From Dipteris shenzhenensis (Eukaryota; Polypodiophyta; Polypodiopsida; Gleicheniales), in NCBI GenBank assembly GCA_047967505.1, contig CM106539.1: DNA of 64,000 nt; one strand, 5' to 3'. Position 1 is the stretch's first letter, and every line of letters begins with the position of its first letter. The notes beneath the pieces were generated by a model that saw only the letters and a program-made list of their open reading frames with translations, was not told the DNA's origin and ran no database searches. Positions 11,300 to 22,559 of this stretch are shown here, one piece after another. A program made the position numbers and the translations under genes.

Positions 11300-12370
11300 G
11301 CAATTCTTACTTTTAAGATAGGTTTACAAGTGCAGTTAAAGAACAAAGCCTCAAAACTTGCAAAGGTAAAGGTGGCCAGAAAATCCATTCATTTTCTTTT
11401 ATTCTTAGCTTTACTGGTTGAACCATTTATGCGATGTTTCTTTGTGGAACATATGCAACACGATCTTGAATGAGTAGACTTGATTTGTTAATAGAATATC
11501 TAAGATGCAAGGATATTAAATTTGCACCTCTTCCTCATAGAGGGTAACCTACATGATGCCAATGATGCAAGTAGATTTTTCAATTTGAAGATGTTGATGA
11601 TAAATATTCTAGGAAAAGAACTAGATTTCAAACTTTATAGAAATGCAAGAGAGTGGTACATACTATCCTAGAAGATGGAACTATCCATTTTTCTTGAAAT
11701 CATTTGATAGGAAGATATCCCAATTGAGGAGAGAGAAGGGACTTTATAATATAGGGACTAGGTTGACCAAGATGAAGTTAGTGCTTTCTTCACACTTCTT
11801 ATAACATTTGACGAGGGACACTGTGTGCTACAATGACTTGTTTTTGATGTTAGGAGTCCAAAAAGAATGTCTTAACAAGTAATGGACTAGGTCAACATAA
11901 TTCATTACATATACATGTTGTGTTTGCTTAATAATAATTCGCTTGAATTGAAAGACTCTTAAACAAAGATTTAATTTCAATGATAAAGTGACCTATACGA
12001 GAAATAAATAGAAAATGGATTTCTAATCCTAAGGGAATAACATTAAGCATCTATTTTTTATAGCATTTTACACATCATGTGATTAATAGAATTGTTGATG
12101 AAGGGAATGACAAGGCTGGTACTTAAGCACCCTAAGAGAATATGCTACATATTAACTTATATATTCTTTGGGGTTGTGGTGGCATAACACATGGAAGTGA
12201 TCATGTGATATGGCTACATATACACTATGGCTATATGGGAACAGGAGTATCATGAAAACTTAGGTCCCACTAACCATGACCACCATCATGTGTAATATTG
12301 AATGCATGATGAACTATGACCAATACTACTGCATTCCCCTCTTTTTTTGAAGATACAATGATTGTTGGTT
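11300..12370. other. No recognisable feature
   Basis: AT-rich DNA. No frame longer than ~70 residues and no family motif. Confidence 0.45.
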
Positions 12371-12371
12371 C

Positions 12372-12490
12372 CTTGATAAAAGGGAAGGGATGTACTGATA
12401 TTTAACACTAATATGATGGATAGAAGGGAAAGGATGTATTATTATTTCTTGATAAAAGGGAAGAGATGTTTAAAACTAATATGATGGATA
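12372..12490. repeat. Tandem duplication, ~76 bp period
   Basis: Two imperfect units start with CTTGATAAAAGGGAAG at 12372 and 12448, and both end in CTAATATGATGGATA. Confidence 0.75.
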
Positions 12491-12537
12491 AAGAGATACA
12501 AGTTTAGTCTTTAACTTTGCATAATAATTTCACATTT

Positions 12538-12701
12538 ATGCCTAATTATTGGAGAACATGGTTTTGCGGAGATTTTAGTAAAAACATCCTGCAATTAGCC
12601 AATACATGGATCGTAGATTATGCCTAATTATTGGAGAACATGGTTTTGTGGAGATTTTAGCAAGAACATCTTGTAATTAGCGAATACATGGATTGTAGCT
12701 T
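12538..12701. repeat. Tandem duplication, 82 bp period
   Basis: Two units start with ATGCCTAATTATTGGAG at 12538 and 12620, differing at a handful of C/T and G/A positions that look like deaminated cytosines. Confidence 0.88.
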
Positions 12702-13255
12702 TGTTATAGAAGTGTGCTTTTGTTGAGGAGTAGTATAGTGCAGGTTAGGTTACTTTAGTCATGAATAGGATACACAAAACCCTCTTAAGCATATAAGGAT
12801 ATCAAGGATTCTTACTAAGCAAGATTGTTGGCCCCTTCTTTGGTAGGACAAATGCTAGAATCCCAAATTATAGGGACTTCTATGGGATCAAATTATTACC
12901 TACTCGTTCATCAATATGTCATTAGGTTTCTAGCTATATCTTTTCATCAAACAATACATAATTTAGATATGAGGGAGATCATATAGAACCAGATGCAAAT
13001 AAATTGATTCAATTGGCTTTCAATGAATAGTGTCAACTATTCATGCTAGAGAAGGACAATAGAAAACTAGTAATTAAGAAACTACCATTACTTGCAGACT
13101 CATTGGAGAGCTTCATTGATGAGGATAGTATGGCGTAATTGGACTTCCAAGATATGTATGCTATATTTGCATTAACCCCTCCTTACAATGTTCAACCAAT
13201 AGAAGTTGCATAAATATAGCATAATTTCTGTAATTTTGAGGGACTATTATAAGAG
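12702..13255. other. No clear feature; possible 5' part of Penelope-like copy A
   Basis: Degenerate AT-rich sequence directly upstream of the first readable Penelope-like motif. A short frame (DEDSMA, then LDFQDMYAIFALTPPYN) looks coding-like but matches nothing I recognise. Confidence 0.3.
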
Positions 13256-13259
13256 GTGA

Positions 13260-14270
13260 AAGATAAAAGCTTCATTACCATATCTATGGGTAGGTTCATA
13301 AAAATAATTTTAGGTGGATCATGAGTGCCCATGCATGAGAAATATTGAATATATCACTAAAGCATTTGATGCCTACCAGTTGCCACTTATGAAAGCATCA
13401 AGCGATCTCAAGAATGAGATATTCCAAGATTGATCCAAGTCCTTCCTGGGAAGTTAGTTCAATAAATGATGTAGTATTGGATCTACTATGCAGAATACAC
13501 CGATATCGGCAATTGTTATGAGAGCATTCCACTATAAGATGAATTTGGGATAAGAAGCATTAAGATAATAGTCATGCAATTAACATTCAACTATACACAA
13601 TGGAATTATAGAGCCACAATATGGAGAAAATCTAAACTAAAAAAAGACTTCTTCTTTGATTTACATTTGCTTTAAGGATAAGTGATTGGTTGCGAGTGAA
13701 CATATACAAAAACTTAGTGTACAAGCAAGCCTCTAGGATTCCCATGAGATCTGTATGCTCATCAGTTTGGTGCAATCTTTGTTTTTTTGGGATCAAATTC
13801 CAATTTGTTTAAAAATGCTTATAGATATATGGATGATATGATGTTCCCAATGCACATAGATTCTTGGAGTAGTCCCAATATGATGACCAAGATGATTGAC
13901 ATTGGCTCTATCCATTGAAATTCCTCAAAATCAAGAACACATTTTGCTTGATTAGAGGATGGATCCTTTGCAGGAACAAAAGCTTCATTTCTAAGGCACT
14001 AGACCAAAGGCTTTTCTACCTCTTTCAAACTTGATAGGATTGGTGTCTTAGATTGTCACATTATTTATGCCAAGGCAAATAGAATAAGGGCATTCTTCAA
14101 ATTGCCAAATTTATATATTCATGCACAAACATTTGATGTATTTATAAAGACCAAGATTATGCAAAAGTTTGAGGGAAATATGACAAGAAGGTTATCTTGA
14201 AGTTTCTTGAAAGGGGATTCCTAGGAGCTCGCACAAAAGGATTTGGAAGTATACTTTTTTTGGGATTTTT
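13260..14270 (+). pseudogene. Penelope-like reverse transcriptase, copy A (broken)
   Basis: Four ordered motifs agree with a Penelope-like (telomerase-related) RT. FRWIMSAHA lies at 13309-13335. DIGNCYESIPL lies at 13502-13534, at the position of the first catalytic Asp. RIPMRSVCSSVWCNLCFF lies at 13735-13788, the GIPMG..CSP.WCNLYF block. YRYMDDMM lies at 13820-13843, the catalytic YxDD. A later LPNLYIHAQTFDVFIKTKI piece and LERGF near 14205-14219 fit the RT thumb. The motifs fall in different frames with many stops, so the copy is dead. Copy C (30640-31751) shares FRWI.NAHA and CYE.IP; copy B (20690-20880) shares WCNL and YMDD. No GIY-YIG endonuclease was found downstream. The family assignment comes from motif recognition and was not confirmed by a search. 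Confidence 0.62.
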
Positions 14271-14279
14271 TAAAGGGCT

Positions 14280-16750
14280 ACTTCTTCATAGTTGTTGCAG
14301 CTTCACTATTCTTTACTATTCTTCACTATGCTTAGGCTGCTGCACAGCTGTTGCAGTTTCACGCATTGAATTGCTTGAAGCTTCCCTAGCTACTCGGTTG
14401 ATGTGTATTCTTAGATGAGCTATAGGCGTATGAAATGTGCCCTTATGGAGCTCAGGGTTGCAAATGTTGTCGAGATTCTAAAGAAGACCTACATGCAAAT
14501 ATGTCTACCTTCAAGCCTAAGGAGCCTTAGCGTGGCCTTGACAAATTACAATTTAAGTCTTGGCAAGCCTGATATGGGAATGATCTCATTGATCTTATTT
14601 CTTTTTGGTAGAAAACCAGGAAAAACCTAAGGAAGCCCTAAACTCGAGCTAGGGAGGAGGGTGCATATTTCTTCAATGTCTTGTGAGCTTGATACAATGA
14701 GGGGTGCCCATTGTACTCTCCTTCCATTGAAGTTCCTGAGATTGTTTGTCTTTCAAACACACTTGGTATGAGCAAGTCTCCTTATTGCATTTTCGAGGTC
14801 ATGCTTGATGCCATGTGACCGTAGCCTCTGTTCAAGCTTCCTCTTTATGCCTCTTTACCAATCGTGTACCGATCCTTTACTCGTCCATGGACGTTTTTAT
14901 TCGTTGATCCGTTGGTGGGTTGTTAGTGTTTGCCGTTTACTCTGACCTTACCTTTCACAAGAGCAGTATGATTGGTGCGATGACGATTAAACATCTCGTT
15001 AATCTGAAGTGCAAGCTGCAGACATTTTAAACCATTCTAAAACTGAGCACCAATCCTCTTCCATGGATGCGTACGATTCTTCTGATGCTTGTGTGATTTC
15101 TGAGGGACATTTGTGTGTGGCTCTACGTATTCTGCTGTAGTTTGTAGTTGTCTTGAGTGCTGTTCAACTGTGTGGCGACGAGATCAATTGCTTCTAGTCA
15201 AGAATCATAACCTTGTTGCTATGATGGTCAGTCCTCGGACTGAAGTCATATGTTCCTTTCGGTTATTAACCGAGGTGAAGAGCCTTTCACGTCATCGTTG
15301 CCTGTTCGTTGTGATATATGTGTTTTTATTGTCTTGTGCTGGAAATATTCATCCGTGTGGGCTTCCAATTGTTGTCTTTTCCTGCAGGTCAAACACGCCA
15401 GAGTTGTTTCTGTCTGTTCTCCTTGCCTATTATTCGTTCGAATGAGGTGAGGCATATGGTATACCGTGAGGGCTTCGTTGCTTGACTGTAGCTCTCTCGA
15501 AACAGGTTCTGCTTTTTGATCTCAGACCATTGAGCTTCTAGCTAACCTACCATAAACTTGAATATGTCAACTCATTTGGTGCTTTTTGATCTTGGACCAT
15601 GCAGCTTGTAGCTAGCATACTGTAAACTTAAATATGGATTTGTATTTCTCAACACATTTGGTTTATTTTCTGACACTCACTCAAATTTCAAGTCGAGAGG
15701 TTTTGAGAAGCTCTTGGTGGAAATTTTAACTGAGCTGAATGGATAGATTGACTGATTAAATCTAAAACTGATGAAGCAAAGTTATTCAAGTATCGTCGTT
15801 GATTTTCAGGGGTAGCTATGGAAGTGCATGAAAGGAATTCTGCTACAGGATTTCAAGCCCTTGCATGCAGCAAGGGCATTATCTTATTTAAGTCATTTTT
15901 CCTTCTTCCTGGTCCCTATTTGCATACACATGACGAATGTGGTCTCCTAATGTTCCTCTTCTACTATAGAGATCAGTGTTAGCAACTATGGCCATCCATC
16001 AAAGAATATAATTCATATTGGGCCACTTCATCTGAAAATGGATTTGGGATAATCTCTCCTTTTGACTTCCTGTAGTCTACTCGTACTTATGAGTTTCATG
16101 CGCAAGCAAAAGAAAAAGTAACCAGTAATCGTTTTAATATTGTTATATGTGCTATGGATATGAAAAGCGGGTGTGGATTGTATTATAAAATGCACCAAAT
16201 GCAATAGAAGTCATGACTCAATATGTTTATAGTAGATAGCCTCTCAAATCCATTAGTTTTTAGTTTGGTGATGAACAATTTCTTCTTTGGGATAGTCATT
16301 ATATGAAGCAACCAATCACTTTTATCTAGTGTATATAAAACCAACTCAAAGGATTTGATCAAGTTCCTCCTTTATAGTTTTGGAATAATTCACATTCATC
16401 CTCTATTGTCAAAATGGCTTTGCATTTGGTACGAATGATGAGCATGACCCGTCTACCATAGGTGGGAGACCCGCTCCGTTGGGTCTCAAGGTGGGATCCT
16501 TCAAAAAATTTAATTTCAAGAAAGATGAAGACCCTAGAAGATATGAGTACGCGACATACCTCTCTCCTTCCTATCCTAGAAGGTCCACACATCGTGTGCT
16601 CTCTTCTCAAAAGCGGTGTGTGCTTGGTGTGTGTGTAGACAACACACACACAAAGGGACAACTTAAGGGTTGCTAGGCACAATGGTGCTTCCTAGTAGCC
16701 ATGCCAAGAAATCAAGAGTAGGCTATGTTGCAAAAGAGCGGAAGGGATGA
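14280..16750. other. No recognisable gene; CpG-richer patch at 14800-15460
   Basis: 14800-15460 has more CpG than its surroundings and overlapping open frames of up to 110 residues with no family motif. 16430-16680 has CA-rich pieces. This could be an old LTR or decayed gene 5' region. I cannot name it. Confidence 0.35.
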
Positions 16751-18200
16751 AACAAGAGGAGGTGCAAAAGCAAATGCATGAGTTACAACACACACACACA
16801 TATATATATACAGATATGGGAGGGGATGATGGGTTCCAGGCATTTTAGAGTTGTTTTGCAAAGGAGTTCCCATGTAGGTGAGTAGAAGCTTGCAATGAAG
16901 ATTCCAAGAAAAGTGTTGAAAACATTATTCTTTTGTCTCTATGGTTCAAAGTTGAGGCATCTAATCTTTTACATTCAATTTTAGGTAAGGCATGCCCCAA
17001 GTTGCGAGGAGAAGTGCCACATCACATGTTGGGCAAGGCACACCGCCAAGGTAGCAATGAGGGAGTACCACATGGCTCAATCCTCACCTCAGAGCTTATC
17101 AAAAACATTGGGTTGGAATGATTGTACAAAATCTTTCCCTTGGTGTCAAGCATTATGATAATGGTTAAAAAAAAAAAGCAAATGTAAGCCCACATTCAAA
17201 AACGAAAAATAGGTAGGGCTCTCTATTCCAGTGCATTGAAGAAGCATATGAAGAATCCTCACCTCCTACGAACAAGCAATGAAGCCATTAAAATGTTCAA
17301 TTCTATATTTTAAAAGCAAAAGTCAAAATATTGAGGGTCCTTAATATTTCCACTATCCAAAGAATCATCACTTCACATTACCCTATAATGAAGTTGTAAA
17401 AAATTCTAGTCAAACATCTCTAAAGGCTCTTCAATTTGCTTAGTAACAACCACACATCAGCGTTGCTTGTAAAAATATCCTAAAGCCATAAAAAATTGCA
17501 ATCCTACATTCTTGAGAGACACTTGCCAACAACCACAACAACGTCCCTTAATGTTGCTTGAAAACATGGTTTCTCTAAGCTCGTATGCCAAAAATAGTAG
17601 TACCTGTAGGTGAGGCGACCTCATCTAAAGTTAACATGTCTAAGATGTTTCTTTGTTTCCCAAACCATCTTTGTCGCTCTTAAAATTGTTTGGGAAGCCA
17701 ATGTAAGGGAGAGATCCTTGCAACCCTTCTACTGGTCTACATTGTGATGAAGCTTGTTTGCACATAATAAGTTCACTCAAAAAACAAAATCTTGGACCTG
17801 GCAAGAGAAATTACATAATCTTGTAGATGAGGAAGAAAATGGCTACGATAATCGATTACACAAAACATTAGCACTCAAACATAGAATGGCAATTATCATA
17901 CCTCACAAATCCTTTTCCCACACAGAGACATGCATCAGCAATTAGTCCCAAATAGGAAACTCGCTCTCATGATGGGCGTGACCCATATGAGAGTGGTTGA
18001 ATCTTTTGCAAGCCCTTATTCCTTAACAACTTGAGCACTCTGAGTTGAAGATATGTTGAAAGAAGAATATGTACCATGAACTCGCAATGTGGATAGCCAA
18101 GTCTTTCTATGTGGCTTTTAATGTCAGGAGGTAAATCTTCATCTATCCACTACCCTTCACAAAAGAAGCACTTGCCTTTTGTTGCACTTTCTCTTCGTGC
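16751..18200. other. No recognisable feature
   Basis: Only a small CA/TA microsatellite at about 16789-16811 stands out. Frames are short and unconvincing. Confidence 0.45.
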
Positions 18201-18222
18201 CATCTCTTTGTGCAAGTTTTGT

Positions 18223-18915
18223 TGAATGGATTGTATGTTTTGAATGCATTCTATGTTCTCAGCTTTGTGTGCATTTTATGTTTTCAGCTCTCTATACATT
18301 CTATTTTCTTAACTTCATATGTTTTTAGCTATGAATGCATTCTATGTACTCTATGTAATTTATGCATTCTATGCATTCTATGTTCTCAGCTTTGTATGTT
18401 TTTTGCTTTGAATTCATTGCATATTTTGAATTTATTCTATTCTTTGTATGCATCACATGCTTTGTATGTTTTCAACTTTCATGCATTGTATGTTTTGAAT
18501 ACATTCTATGCTTTGAATGCATTCCATGTTCTCAAATTTGTGTGCAGTGTATGTTTTCCGCCGTGTATTGTATGTTTTTAGCCCTCTATGCAGCTTTGAA
18601 TGCATTCTATGTACTCTATGTATAGTAGTCTTTGTATGCATCTATGTTCTTAGCCTTATATTTTTTCAGCTTTGAATGCATTTTGTGAATTCCATGAATT
18701 CCATGAACTCCAAGCATTCTATGCTTTGTGTGCATTACATGCTCTCACCTTTGTATGGATTCCAATATGCTTTGTATGCATTCTATATTCTCAGCTTTTT
18801 ATGCATTGTATGCTCTTAGCTTTGAATGCATTCTATATTTCGAGTTTTGTATGCATTCTATGCTCTCAACTATATGTTCCATGTTCCATGCATTCTATGT
18901 TGTCGACTTGAAACA
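18223..18915 (+). repeat. Degenerate minisatellite, core ATGCATTCTATG
   Basis: Nearly 700 bp are built from variants of TATGCATTCTATGTT, TCTCAGCTTTG and TTTTGAATGCA, repeated tens of times at irregular spacing of roughly 12-45 bp. It creates long open frames full of His-Ser-Met-Phe-Cys, which are a by-product of the repeat. It ends at about 18915. Confidence 0.85.
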
Positions 18916-19055
18916 TTCAACAACACACTAGTGGCAAGTAACTGAAATCATTAACTATAATGAAGTGAGTAGCCTTAGTTCAAACTCGAAAGATGAACTT
19001 GAGTAATTTAGAGGCACATTACATTGAGTCATTCTAAAGAATGTAACATGAACTA

Positions 19056-19175
19056 AGAGAGCAGCTTGCTCATTGACATGGACTTTAATTTCATTACTTC
19101 GAGAGCAGCTTGCTCATTGACATTAACTGGCTCCACTAGTTTAAACTTGAAAGTGAGAGAGCAGCTTGCTCATGA
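19056..19175 (+). repeat. Three direct repeats of GAGAGCAGCTTGCTCAT
   Basis: The 17-23 bp unit GAGAGCAGCTTGCTCATTGACAT occurs near 19058, 19100 and 19157 with spacers of 20-40 bp. Each unit contains a short inverted element (GAGCAGCTTGCTC), so each could form a small hairpin or be a dimer binding site. Function unknown. Confidence 0.8.
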
Positions 19176-19434
19176 TTGACATTATCAAACAACATCCACA
19201 CAACCTCATGTATTGACGTCTTCATAAAAGATGTGCCATGGTATTGTTGTGCTTAATGTGCTTAATGTGTATGATGATAATTTTTGTACATGCAATTAGG
19301 TGTCTGTGTGGGCTTTGTGTGTGCATTGTGGATGAGTGCATGCGTGGGCAAGTGCAAGTGAGTGTATGCATCTCTGTGTTTATGGGCAGTTGAATATCAT
19401 TGTGTACTCGTGTACATGCGTCCCTGCATGTGTG

Positions 19435-19525
19435 TACATGTGTCCCTGTGTGTGTGTGTGTGTAGGTGCATCCTCTCTCTCTCTCTCTCTCTGTCTCTCT
19501 CTGTCTCTCTCTCTCTCTCTCTGTG
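19435..19525. repeat. TG and CT microsatellites
   Basis: A (TG)n run at about 19447-19464 is followed by CT-rich repeats at about 19471-19522. The frames through it are repeat artefacts. Confidence 0.9.
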
Positions 19526-19539
19526 GTCTCGTTAGTCTG

Positions 19540-20095
19540 CAGTTTGGTCATGGGCATACGGTCTTCGGAGTTGCCCATTCGTCTTGTGCCATGTCATCGT
19601 GCCCTACCTTACACCCACGTGGCTATTCCACGTCCTTCCTTGCACCCACGTGGCTATTTCGTGCCATGTGGCAATCCGCGTCTTGCACTTTGTAGCCCAA
19701 GCGAGTCTTTGACTGCCGCCTAGCACTCCATGCTCACCACATGCCATCTGCAATTTGTTGTTGGTGATGCCATGTGTCGACAGCGTCGTCATCTCGGGGG
19801 TGCCACATTACACATGGCACCGCATTGCGCTGGTGGTGCACACACCAGCTGCCATCATTTATTCTGTGGGAGTGGAGACTCTAGTCCAGAGCAGACATCA
19901 GTACTGTAGTTCGAATGCATATCCTAGTCTGTTGTGTGCAGACTCTCATCTTTTGCCACATGGCAAAGTGACGAATGTTCCTAGCTCCTCCTTTCCGAAC
20001 CTCGTCCTACCACTGTCGAACCTCCTACGAAGCTCCGTCCTCTCTTCTTGAGCCTTTGAATCACTACCACGTGGCAGATTCGATAAACCTCTCCT
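19540..20095 (+). promoter_or_regulatory. GC-richer block with clustered CACGTG/CACATG motifs
   Basis: Three perfect G-box cores CACGTG (19616-19621, 19647-19652, 20068-20073), each followed by GC, plus several CACATGGC/CATGTGGC variants, occur in 500 bp that are richer in GC and CpG than the flanks. Two of them sit in a direct repeat, CACCCACGTGGCTATT. G-boxes bind bZIP and bHLH factors in plants. A (TA)n tract follows at 20097. The block could be an LTR promoter or a decayed gene promoter. No transcript can be assigned. Confidence 0.35.
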
Positions 20096-20096
20096 T

Positions 20097-20118
20097 AATA
20101 TATATATATATATATATA
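20097..20118. repeat. (TA)n microsatellite
   Basis: About 11 TA units. Confidence 0.9.
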
Positions 20119-20119
20119 G

Positions 20120-20685
20120 AAGGCATCAACTGTTGAAAAGCCTTGGGTAGCACTCCCTTCTATGAGTATAGTCCCATGCAACATTGAGGAATAGTAGTCA
20201 AATTGATTGAATTTCTAGATGGGCTTAGGTATATTATCTTTAGCGCTTCCAAGAAAAATGTTTTTATGAATGGTTCTTCCTTGACTTCTCTTTCTCTTGT
20301 AAAGTCTATGTTATAAGTGTTGGGATCATCCGCATTTGCTTCAATACTCTCTTGTTGCACCATTCTCTTGTTCCACTACAATATCTCCTAATGGTGTATA
20401 GATATTTACCTCCATTAGCCATGCCTATACATCCTCAAGGATCCAATCTTTGATCTTGAGCTCCTTGGGTCTCCAATCTTTGTAGCATGTCAAGGGCTCA
20501 TGATTCTATACATCCTCCTAAACTTTATACATTAGTCTTGTCACCCAAGTGCTCCCCATTAGCTCTAGCTCTAGTCGCTAATGCACGTCAACCAAATTTC
20601 TTTTGTATGAGCTCCAATTTGCCATCACATTATATGGAATCTCCCTCTCAAGCTTCAACTAGGGGCCTAATTACACAGGATGTGG
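20120..20685. other. No recognisable feature
   Basis: Short frames only. It may include upstream parts of Penelope-like copy B, but no motif is readable. Confidence 0.4.
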
Positions 20686-20689
20686 CTTT

Positions 20690-20880
20690 AGTTATTGGAG
20701 ATTAATGATAGGTCATTGAAAAATATTTACATAAATTGAGTGAACACATTAATTGGCATTCTCATGGTATTAGTATGATCACCAATATGGTGTAATCTTT
20801 ACTTCTTTTGGACTTCAAGCTCTAAGACAACAAGCATTACTCGAGAATTCTTTTAGCTATATGGATGATATCATGATTAT
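20690..20880 (+). pseudogene. Penelope-like reverse transcriptase, copy B (fragment)
   Basis: Two motifs identify it. GISM (from 20766), then WCNLYFFW (20788-20811), corresponds to the GIPMG..WCNLYF block. FSYMDDIMIIL (YMDD at 20858-20869) is the catalytic YxDD. Between them, LQALRQQALLENS reads as the linker. A +1 frame change lies between WCNL and YMDD. The same offset exists in copy A, so the two may descend from an already broken parent, although one in three random pairs would agree by chance. No upstream palm motifs are readable. Confidence 0.55.
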
Positions 20881-21379
20881 ACTTGACACATAAATTTAGT
20901 TGTTTAAACTATCAAGTCTAGCAATACATATTTGTGGGAGAGGTAATAGTAGAAAATGTATTTTTCCTAAAGTAATTCTCTCTCAAATCATCCTCATAAA
21001 ATACTTAACTTCCAAACTACATCAGCCTCCTCATACATCAATTTCTTGCACAGAAAGGTAGGTGTAGCTATTGATTTATTGGTAGATGTAATGACATGTT
21101 TTCTAAGCTAGTCGAGTTCCATTCCCATTTCCATGTTTTCTAATTTGAGCTCATTAAAAACCTTGATAGTTTTCATTTTTTTCTATACAAATTATTTTGG
21201 ATAGCTTATCAAAATTATACATTATAAAGGATTTATTTAGTCTATTCCTTTTGTCTTCTTCACACCTATCTTTTCCATAATATCTCTCCATCCTGTGTGA
21301 ACTACTTTCACAGCTTCCTTTAAAATAATCTTTAATTTTAGATATGGTTTTAAAACCCTTTCCTCAAATCCTAGTACCC

Positions 21380-22540
21380 TTATCTATGGATGCAGATACC
21401 CTTGATCATGTTTAAATATGCTGTGGCTACATGCCACCATTTCTTGTTTATGCACCCATTAAATCCTAGTCTATGGCAAAGGCAATGTATGTCATCATGT
21501 ACTTTAAAAATTCTCCATGGCTTAGACACAAATGAAGCAATGTTAAATGTGAATTTAATCCCCAAAAAAATGTTAGTTTAATCAAACATATTCTTTCGAC
21601 AAACTCTACGTCATTTTTTTATTCCAGTTTTTTTCCAAAAAAGCATTTTCAAGGAAAATTCTTGGGGAAATGGGGCTAACAAACCTATTAATCATATGTG
21701 TACAAAATAGTTGTCATAGGAAAGTTTAGGATAGCTCATCAAAATTTTCTTGTGGGAGCAAGCATAATTTCTTCAAAGCTATTTCCTACATTTGAAATTA
21801 ATTCACACATCTCTCATACCATACTTGAAAAATGGAAAATTTCTCATTTGTCTTACTAGTACCTTAAGGCTTTCCTCCCCTTGAGATGCAAGAAAAATTT
21901 ACTTGCTTTTTTGGACTATCCCATAAATTGCTCCAAAATATTGCACCAATTCAATCAGTATAGTTGGTTATTGGCATAGAATCCTGCCCCTTCCATCTTG
22001 CCTCTGGTGTAAATTCCTCATCCCATGGACCTTGGCCATTTTGTAGGAGACCTTATCAGATAGTGGAGAAATATGGGCTACATATAAGTGTTCAAAATAT
22101 GACGTCCCCTCTAATACGTTAGGTGGAAAGATGTCTTTTGATGGATCCCTCGCAAAATTTTCCATAGCTAAAGTATCATCTCTTTCGAATATTGGAATAT
22201 GACCAAATCTTTTATCAAAGATCCTACCAATGTCTTATAGAACAAAAGGGCATTGAATGTATCTTTCACATCATATACCATAAGGCATGGTCAAGCCACA
22301 AAGGAATCACGTTTGATATTAGCATCTTGGCATCTACATTTCATATCAGATTGACCAATATTTAAAATGTTTTTAAAGTACTTGAAATTTAGGTTCTCTC
22401 TCAAAAGCTCTATCTTTTCCTCTATTAAAGACCCCACTAGTGATATACATCTTCCCATAGCATATATTAGCATGAGGAAAGTGTGTGGGATCACCATGTT
22501 AGTGGTAAATAAATGTTGATTTCTATTGAGTATATTCATT
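21380..22540 (-). pseudogene. Decayed coding sequence of unknown family
   Basis: Three minus-strand pieces (22539-22291, 22165-21968, 21565-21380) read in succession like one broken protein, with residue use unlike chance frames: CRCQDANIKRDSFVA, SKDIFPPNVLEGTSYFEHLY, MENFARDPSK. The joining sequence has stops such as TAG and TAA at places where CAG or CAA would keep the frame. I recognise no family. A transposon-derived protein is likely given the setting. Confidence 0.35.
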
Positions 22541-22559
22541 TAGAGTTCTTTGGAAAAAT

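Noticed and set aside
15113-15455. Overlapping frames of 110, 69 and 66 residues
   Set aside because: They occur on both strands in a CpG-richer patch with no family motif, so coding is unsupported.
16465-16492. GAGACCC...GGGTCTC hairpin considered as a tRNA or terminator
   Set aside because: It is a single 7 bp stem without a tRNA cloverleaf. Plant nuclear genes do not use such terminators.
18210-18625. Overlapping frames up to 123 residues in the ATGCATTCTATG minisatellite
   Set aside because: They are repeat-driven, and several frames are open at once.
19056-19175. Three spaced repeats considered as a CRISPR array
   Set aside because: There are only three imperfect units with uneven spacers in plant nuclear DNA, and no cas genes.
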